A stretch of DNA of 39,178 bases from NCBI GenBank assembly GCA_021846225.1, contig JAJZCG010000015.1, positions 1 to 39,178 of the forward strand. The letters are read 5' to 3'. Position 1 is the stretch's first letter, and every line of letters starts with the position of its first letter. Positions 34,973 to 39,178 of the stretch are shown piece by piece. The translations under genes and the position numbers were made by a program. The stretch comes from Pseudomonadota bacterium (GTDB lineage Bacteria > Pseudomonadota > Alphaproteobacteria > Acetobacterales > Acetobacteraceae). The notes under the pieces are model-generated. The model saw only the letters and a list, made by a program, of their open reading frames with translations. It had not been told where the DNA came from and did not search any database.

Positions 34973-35667
34973 GAGGCAACTCCTTGGGTTTGTTTCGGAT
35001 GCCGGCGGCGGTCTTCATTTGAGGGCGTGCGCGGGGTTGCGCAAGCCGTGGTGGAGAGATGTTCATTAACCGACAAGATACGCCAGCCGTGGCGGTTATG
35101 TTCCAGCCGGGTGAGCGAGATATTGTCCACCGAGAAGCAGAGCGCCTGATGCGCGGTGAGGCCGAGCGCATAGGCGCACATCGCGCGGATGGCGCCGCCA
35201 TGCGAGACGATGATGGTGTCGCGCTCCGGGCTTGCCAGCAGCCGCTCCAGCCCGGCGCCGGTGCGCGCGATCATATCGGCGAAGTTCTCGCCCCCCGGCG
35301 GGGTTTCCTGTGCGTGGACCGGCCAGAAAGGGTGGCGTTCGGTGGTGGAACGCGCGTCGAAATCTGAAATCGGCTGGCCCTGGAAACTGCCAAAATTCTG
35401 CTCGACGAAGGCAGGGTCGATCTGCGGCGTCTCATCGGGGTAGCCAGCGCGGATCAGCGCCGCGGCGGTGAGCTGGGTGCGGGTGAGCGGCGTGCAGATC
35501 AGCCGGGCAGGGCGGGGCAGGCAGGCGGCCAGGGCTGCGTAGCGCGGCGCGTCGGCGGCCATGGTCACATCGCACACCGGCACGTCGTTGGTGCCGTAGA
35601 GCTGTGTCAGTGAATCCGGGTGGACGAGCGCATGACGGATAAGCCAGAAACATTGAGTCAAAATCAT
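34969..35667 (-). CDS. Histidine phosphatase family protein
   Basis: 232 aa. The phosphohistidine motif is WLIRHAL (R11, H12), where most relatives have RHG, and the second His is in IIVSHGGAIRAM. CTPLTRTQLTAAAL and the acidic EQNFGSFQG are typical of the phosphoglycerate mutase/CobC branch. The substrate cannot be assigned: alpha-ribazole phosphatase is one option, but no cobalamin genes are near. Start ATG 35667 overlaps the permease stop and its own stop overlaps the SYLF start, both as ATGA. The last ~20 residues are basic and low-complexity. Confidence 0.88.
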   Translation of the reverse strand: MILTQCFWLIRHALVHPDSLTQLYGTNDVPVCDVTMAADAPRYAALAACLPRPARLICTPLTRTQLTAAALIRAGYPDETPQIDPAFVEQNFGSFQGQPISDFDARSTTERHPFWPVHAQETPPGGENFADMIARTGAGLERLLASPERDTIIVSHGGAIRAMCAYALGLTAHQALCFSVDNISLTRLEHNRHGWRILSVNEHLSTTACATPRTPSNEDRRRHPKQTQGVAS

Positions 35668-36464
35668 TCCCCGATTGAGATGAGCGCGCCCCGGACGCGG
35701 GCGCGGCGGAATTCAGCCCCGAAAATCACGATGGCCAGCAGCATCCAGCCCAGGTTGAGGGCGGATGCCTGGGCCAGATCCGGCCAGTCGGCGGCATGCT
35801 GGAACAAGCCCGCGCGCATGCCCGCGAACACATGCGCGGCCGGCAGCGCCATTGCCACGGGTTGCAGCCAGCCCGGCAGCGCCGTGGCCGGGTAGTACAC
35901 GCAGGCGACCGGGGTGATGCCAAAAGCGATGGTCCAGGCCAGCGCCTCCGCCCCCGCGCCGTAGCGAAACAGCAGCGAGACGATGCCAAGCGCGATCCAC
36001 CAGCCCATGAACAGCAGATTGACGAAAAACAGCAACAGCACCGGTCCCAACAGCAGAATATTGTAATGATACAGCAGGTACGCGATGATTGTGGCAGGAA
36101 ACAGGCCGGCCAGCGTGCGCAGCAGCGAAACCGAGAGCAAAGCCGCCAGCAGCTCCGCCGGGCGCAGGGGGCTCACGAAAATATGCCCCAGATTGCGCGA
36201 CCATATTTCCTCCAAAAACCCGAGCGTCACGCCAAGCTGGCCGCGCAGGGTGATCTCCCACAGCAGCACCCCGGCGATCAGCGCGCTGCCGGTCTGCGCC
36301 CCGGGGATGGCGCGTAGATGCCCGATATAGTTGGCGGTGAAGCCCCAGATCAGCAGGTTGAGCGTCGGCCAGTAGGCGATCTCGGCCACGCGCGGCCAGG
36401 AGCGGCGGTACACGGCGAGATGGCGGTAGATCATCGCCCAGATGCGGCGCAGGGAGGTTTTCAT
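35664..36464 (-). CDS. ABC-2 type transporter permease
   Basis: 266 aa with about six hydrophobic segments in the ABC-2 (NodJ/YhhJ-like) layout. After the first segment comes an amphipathic loop LGFLEEIWSRNLGHIFVSPLRP, the usual coupling region that meets the ATPase. The early arginines (SLRRIWAMIYRHLAVYRRSW) mark the cytosolic N-terminus. It forms an exporter with the ATPase encoded just upstream, overlapping it by four bases (ATGA at 36461-36464). The cargo is unknown; the SYLF protein at the operon's end hints at a lipid or envelope substrate. Confidence 0.92.
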   Translation of the reverse strand: MKTSLRRIWAMIYRHLAVYRRSWPRVAEIAYWPTLNLLIWGFTANYIGHLRAIPGAQTGSALIAGVLLWEITLRGQLGVTLGFLEEIWSRNLGHIFVSPLRPAELLAALLSVSLLRTLAGLFPATIIAYLLYHYNILLLGPVLLLFFVNLLFMGWWIALGIVSLLFRYGAGAEALAWTIAFGITPVACVYYPATALPGWLQPVAMALPAAHVFAGMRAGLFQHAADWPDLAQASALNLGWMLLAIVIFGAEFRRARVRGALISIGE

Positions 36465-37189
36465 GCTTCTTCCCGCCGCGCGATGTCGAGAAACACCTGT
36501 TCGAGGTCCTCGCGCCCATAACGGGCGATCAGCGCGTCCGGCGTTCCCTGGTCGACGATCTTGCCAGCTTTCAGCATCAGTACCCTATCGCACAGGCGTT
36601 CCACCTCGGCCATGTTGTGCGAGGCGAGCAGAATGGCGGCGTTGGTCTCGGCCCGGTAGGCTTCCAGCATGCTGCGCACATAATCGCCGGTGTCGGGGTC
36701 CAGGCTGGCGGTGGGCTCGTCGAGCAGCAGCAGGTCCGGCTTGTTGATGAGCGATTTGGCCAGCGCCACGCGGGTTTTCTGCCCGGCGGAAAGCTCGCCG
36801 GCCGGGCGGGAGAGCAGGGCGCCAAGGTGGAACTGCGCCGCCAGCTCCGCGATGCGGTGTTTCAGCTCCGGCACGTTGTATAAATGCCCGTACACACGCA
36901 GGTTCTCCGCCACCGAGAGCCGGGCGGGAAGTGCTATATAGGGCGAGGAGAAATTCATCCGCTCCAGCGCCTTGAAGCGGTCGCGGGCGATATCGTGGCC
37001 CAGCACGCTGATCTGGCCGGAGGATGGGACCAGCAGGCCGAGCAGCATGGAGATGGTGGTGGTCTTGCCCGCCCCGTTGCCGCCGAGCAGGCCGAGCACC
37101 CCGCCTTGGGGCAAGGTGAAGGAGATATCGTCCACCGCCAGGGTGTGCGGGTAGTGTTTTACGAGGTTGGTGACTGTGATGGCGTCCAT
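36461..37189 (-). CDS. ABC transporter ATP-binding protein
   Basis: 242 aa. Walker A is GGNGAGKTTT, the ABC signature ELSAGQKTRVALAKSL, Walker B LLLLDEPTASLDP and the H-loop SHNMAEVE. It is the drug/polysaccharide exporter type (CcmA/NodI-like) pairing with the ABC-2 permease downstream. It is first in the four-gene operon; its ATG at 37189 is 41 bases from the divergent hemW start, so both promoters are compressed into that gap or lie within coding sequence. Confidence 0.95.
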   Translation of the reverse strand: MDAITVTNLVKHYPHTLAVDDISFTLPQGGVLGLLGGNGAGKTTTISMLLGLLVPSSGQISVLGHDIARDRFKALERMNFSSPYIALPARLSVAENLRVYGHLYNVPELKHRIAELAAQFHLGALLSRPAGELSAGQKTRVALAKSLINKPDLLLLDEPTASLDPDTGDYVRSMLEAYRAETNAAILLASHNMAEVERLCDRVLMLKAGKIVDQGTPDALIARYGREDLEQVFLDIARREEA

Positions 37190-37230
37190 GGGATTTTGGA
37201 TAGGCGGAGAGATTGGCGTATGTCCAGGCG

Positions 37231-38379
37231 ATGGACCCGCTTGCCCTCTATATTCACTGGCCGTTTTGCCTGAGCAAATGCCCGTATTGCGACTTCAACT
37301 CCCATGTCCGCACGAAAATCCCGCAGGCGCGCATGGTGGCGGCGCTGCGGCGCGAGCTGACGCATGAGGCGGCGCGCATCGGCCCCCGGCGGCTGACCTC
37401 GATTTTTTTCGGCGGCGGCACCCCGAGCCTGCTGGACCCGGAGAATGTCGCGGCGCTGATCGGGGATGCGAAATCGCTGTTTGAGCCGGACGAGAATATC
37501 GAGATCACGCTGGAGGCGAACCCGACCAGCATCGAGGCCGGGCGCTTCGCCGGATATCGCGATGCGGGGGTGAACCGGGTTTCCATCGGGGTGCAGAGTT
37601 TCGAGCCCGAGGCGCTGAAATTTCTGGGCCGGGAGCATTCGGCGCGCCAGGCGGTTGATGCCATCGAGCTGGCGCGCAAAATCTTCCCGCGGCTCTCGTT
37701 TGACCTGATTTTTGCCCGGCCCGGGCAGGGCGAGGCGGCGTGGCGGCAGGAGCTGCGCTTTGCCCTGGGCCTGGCGGCGGATCATCTCTCGCTCTACCAG
37801 CTCACCATCGAGGAGGGCACCAAATTCCACACGCTCTATGCGCGCGGTGCGTTCGAGATGCCGGGCGAGGAGCTGGCGGCGGCGCTGTATGACGCCACCG
37901 CCGAGGAGGCGGCGCGCTTCGGGCTGCGGGCCTATGAGGTTTCCAACTACGCCAAAGCGGGCGGCGAGAGCCGGCATAATCTGAGCTATTGGCGTTATGA
38001 TGATTACGCCGGGATCGGCCCTGGCGCGCATGGCAGGTTGACCCTGGGCGGGGAGCTGGTGGCGGGCGCGAAGCATCGCGGGCCGGAGGCGTGGGCGGAG
38101 CTGGTGGAGACCACCGGCAGCGGGACGGTGCGCGAGGAGGTGGTGACCACCCGCGATCGCGCCCGCGAGGCGCTGTTGATGGGGCTGCGCCTCGCCGAGG
38201 GCATTGGTTTTGAGCATTTTTTCGCCCGCACCGGCACCGCGCTGCCCGACGCGGTGGAGCCCGTGATTCTGGCCGCCTGTATCGAGGAGGGGTATCTGGT
38301 CCAGACCCCCACGCATCTGGCGGCGACAGCCGAAGGCCGCAAGCGGCTGGACGCATTGCTGCCAGCCCTGGCCCGATAG
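37231..38379 (+). CDS. hemW: Radical SAM heme chaperone HemW
   Basis: 382 aa from ATG 37231; a TTG at 37213 is an alternative but its GGAG is too close. The 4Fe-4S/SAM motif is WPFCLSKCPYCDFNSH (C13, C17, C20). The residue after the third Cys is D-F rather than the C found in true HemN (CX3CX2CXC), which marks HemW, a heme-binding chaperone, rather than coproporphyrinogen dehydrogenase. FFGGGTPSLL, EANPTS, GVQSFEPEALKFLGREH and YEVSNYAK follow as in the family. In many alphaproteobacteria it sits by rdgB and rph; here thrC follows 28 bases later. Confidence 0.93.
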   Translation: MDPLALYIHWPFCLSKCPYCDFNSHVRTKIPQARMVAALRRELTHEAARIGPRRLTSIFFGGGTPSLLDPENVAALIGDAKSLFEPDENIEITLEANPTSIEAGRFAGYRDAGVNRVSIGVQSFEPEALKFLGREHSARQAVDAIELARKIFPRLSFDLIFARPGQGEAAWRQELRFALGLAADHLSLYQLTIEEGTKFHTLYARGAFEMPGEELAAALYDATAEEAARFGLRAYEVSNYAKAGGESRHNLSYWRYDDYAGIGPGAHGRLTLGGELVAGAKHRGPEAWAELVETTGSGTVREEVVTTRDRAREALLMGLRLAEGIGFEHFFARTGTALPDAVEPVILAACIEEGYLVQTPTHLAATAEGRKRLDALLPALAR

Positions 38380-38407
38380 TATAGCCAAAGCACCATTGGA
38401 GAGATTT

Positions 38408-39178
38408 ATGCGTTACGTATCCACACGGGGCCAGGCTGAGGGTAAGGATTTTGCGGGCGTGCTGCTGGCGGGGCTGGCTGATGACGGCGGGTTGTACATG
38501 CCCGCGAGCTGGCCGCGGTTTTCCGCCGCTGAACTGAGGGCGTTGCGCGGCCTGCCCTATGCGGAGCTGGCGGCGCGGGTGATGGCGCCGTTTGTGGGCG
38601 ATTGCATCGCCTTCGCGGATTTGCAGGCAATGTGCCGGCGCGCCTATGCCGGTTTCGCGCACCCCGCGGTGGTGCCGCTGGTGCAGCTTGACACCTCAAC
38701 CTTCGCGCTGGAACTCTTCCACGGGCCGACGCTCGCCTTCAAGGATCTGGCGCTGCAGCTGGCCGGGCATTTGTTCGAGCATGTGCTGGCGGCCCGTGGC
38801 GGGCGGGTTTGCATCGTCGGCGCCACCTCGGGCGACACCGGCTCGGCCGCGATCGAGGCGATGGCCGGGCGCAGCCGGGTGGATATCGTCATTTTGCACC
38901 CTGAAGGACGCACCAGCGAGGTGCAGCGCCGCCAGATGACCACGGTGGCCGCGCCGAACGTCATGAACATCGCGCTGAAGGGCAATTTCGACGATTGCCA
39001 GGATATGGTGAAGGCGATGTTCGCCGATGTGCCGCTGCGCCACGAAATCAGCCTCTCGGCGGTCAACTCCATCAATTTCGCGCGTATCGCGGCGCAGATA
39101 CCCTATTACTTCGCAGCCGCCCTGGCGCTGGGCGCGCCCGAGCGCGAGGTTGCCGTGGCGGTGCCGACGGGCAATTTC
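38408..39178 (+). CDS. thrC: Threonine synthase, 3' truncated by window end
   Basis: 257 codons are visible, open to the last base. The PLP enzyme converts O-phosphohomoserine to threonine. MRYVSTRGQAEGKDFAGVLLAGLADDGGLY (given in parts: YVSTRG, LADDGGLYMP) is the long-form (class I, E. coli-like) N-terminus. The PLP lysine is K112 in FHGPTLAFKDLALQ, followed by GATSGDTGSAA and SINFARI. ATG 38408 has GGAG seven bases upstream and lies 28 bases after hemW, with which it is probably cotranscribed. Confidence 0.96.
   Translation, partial: MRYVSTRGQAEGKDFAGVLLAGLADDGGLYMPASWPRFSAAELRALRGLPYAELAARVMAPFVGDCIAFADLQAMCRRAYAGFAHPAVVPLVQLDTSTFALELFHGPTLAFKDLALQLAGHLFEHVLAARGGRVCIVGATSGDTGSAAIEAMAGRSRVDIVILHPEGRTSEVQRRQMTTVAAPNVMNIALKGNFDDCQDMVKAMFADVPLRHEISLSAVNSINFARIAAQIPYYFAAALALGAPEREVAVAVPTGNF

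Noticed and set aside
35040-39178. Mobile element, CRISPR or defence locus in the right-hand part
   Set aside because: No transposase, integrase, spaced direct repeats or defence domains were seen. All genes have housekeeping or transport functions.

Overview
The window is GC-rich, gene-dense DNA from an alphaproteobacterium. Three things point there: the dusB-ntrB-ntrC-ntrY-ntrX order, a circularly permuted two-piece tmRNA gene with an ANDN...AVAA tag, and an RNase E with an acidic insert in its N-terminal half. Acetobacteraceae or a related acidophilic group is my guess from general protein flavour, not a demonstrated placement. I see no phage genes, transposases, rRNA or CRISPR array. It reads as ordinary chromosome with a few unusual pieces.

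Layout. 1-1.8 kb: 3' part of a two-domain glycosyltransferase, then tRNA-Ala(GGC) on the minus strand and tRNA-Thr(TGT) on the plus strand. 1.8-6.1 kb: a single-chain NagA-MurQ fusion for cell-wall amino sugar recycling, two small membrane proteins, and a minus-strand pair of unnamed genes (69 aa and 333 aa). 6.1-10.8 kb: malate synthase G and a convergent, overlapping pair of glycan-related genes, one a GT92-like transferase with a C-terminal F5/8 type C domain. 11.1-15.0 kb: RNase E, a 69-bp tandem repeat array able to form alternating hairpins, and a Bax-inhibitor-1 family membrane protein with a strong terminator. 15.0-17.1 kb: ThyX, the permuted tmRNA and a stand-alone IspF. 17.2-24.5 kb: dusB and two NtrBC-type two-component pairs. 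ntrB-ntrC-ntrY-ntrX are joined by overlapping stop/start codons, and the NtrX protein lacks the GAFTGA motif that its NtrC neighbour keeps. 24.5-27.7 kb (minus): a secreted DegP/HtrA-like protease, an OmpR-type regulator and a histidine kinase in one operon. 28.0-28.8 kb: an ElaB/YqjD-like and YqjE-like pair. 28.8-32.2 kb (minus): miaA, ilvB, ilvN. 32.2-34.2 kb: serB and glutathione-dependent formaldehyde dehydrogenase, coupled by ATGA. 34.3-37.2 kb (minus): a four-gene chain with 4-nt overlaps (ABC ATPase, ABC-2 permease, histidine phosphatase, SYLF lipid-binding protein). 37.2 kb to the end: hemW and the start of thrC.

Functional themes are nitrogen and redox signalling (Ntr block), envelope maintenance (NagA-MurQ, protease plus two-component system, YqjD/E, ABC-SYLF operon, glycosyltransferases), amino acid synthesis (ilvBN, serB, thrC), RNA metabolism (rne, dusB, miaA, tmRNA, tRNAs) and one- or two-carbon metabolism (glcB, frmA). 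The most unusual items are the NagA-MurQ fusion, the 69-bp hairpin array after rne, the unnamed minus-strand pair at 4846-6071, and the NtrX lacking GAFTGA. I found no convincing new defence or mobile system.
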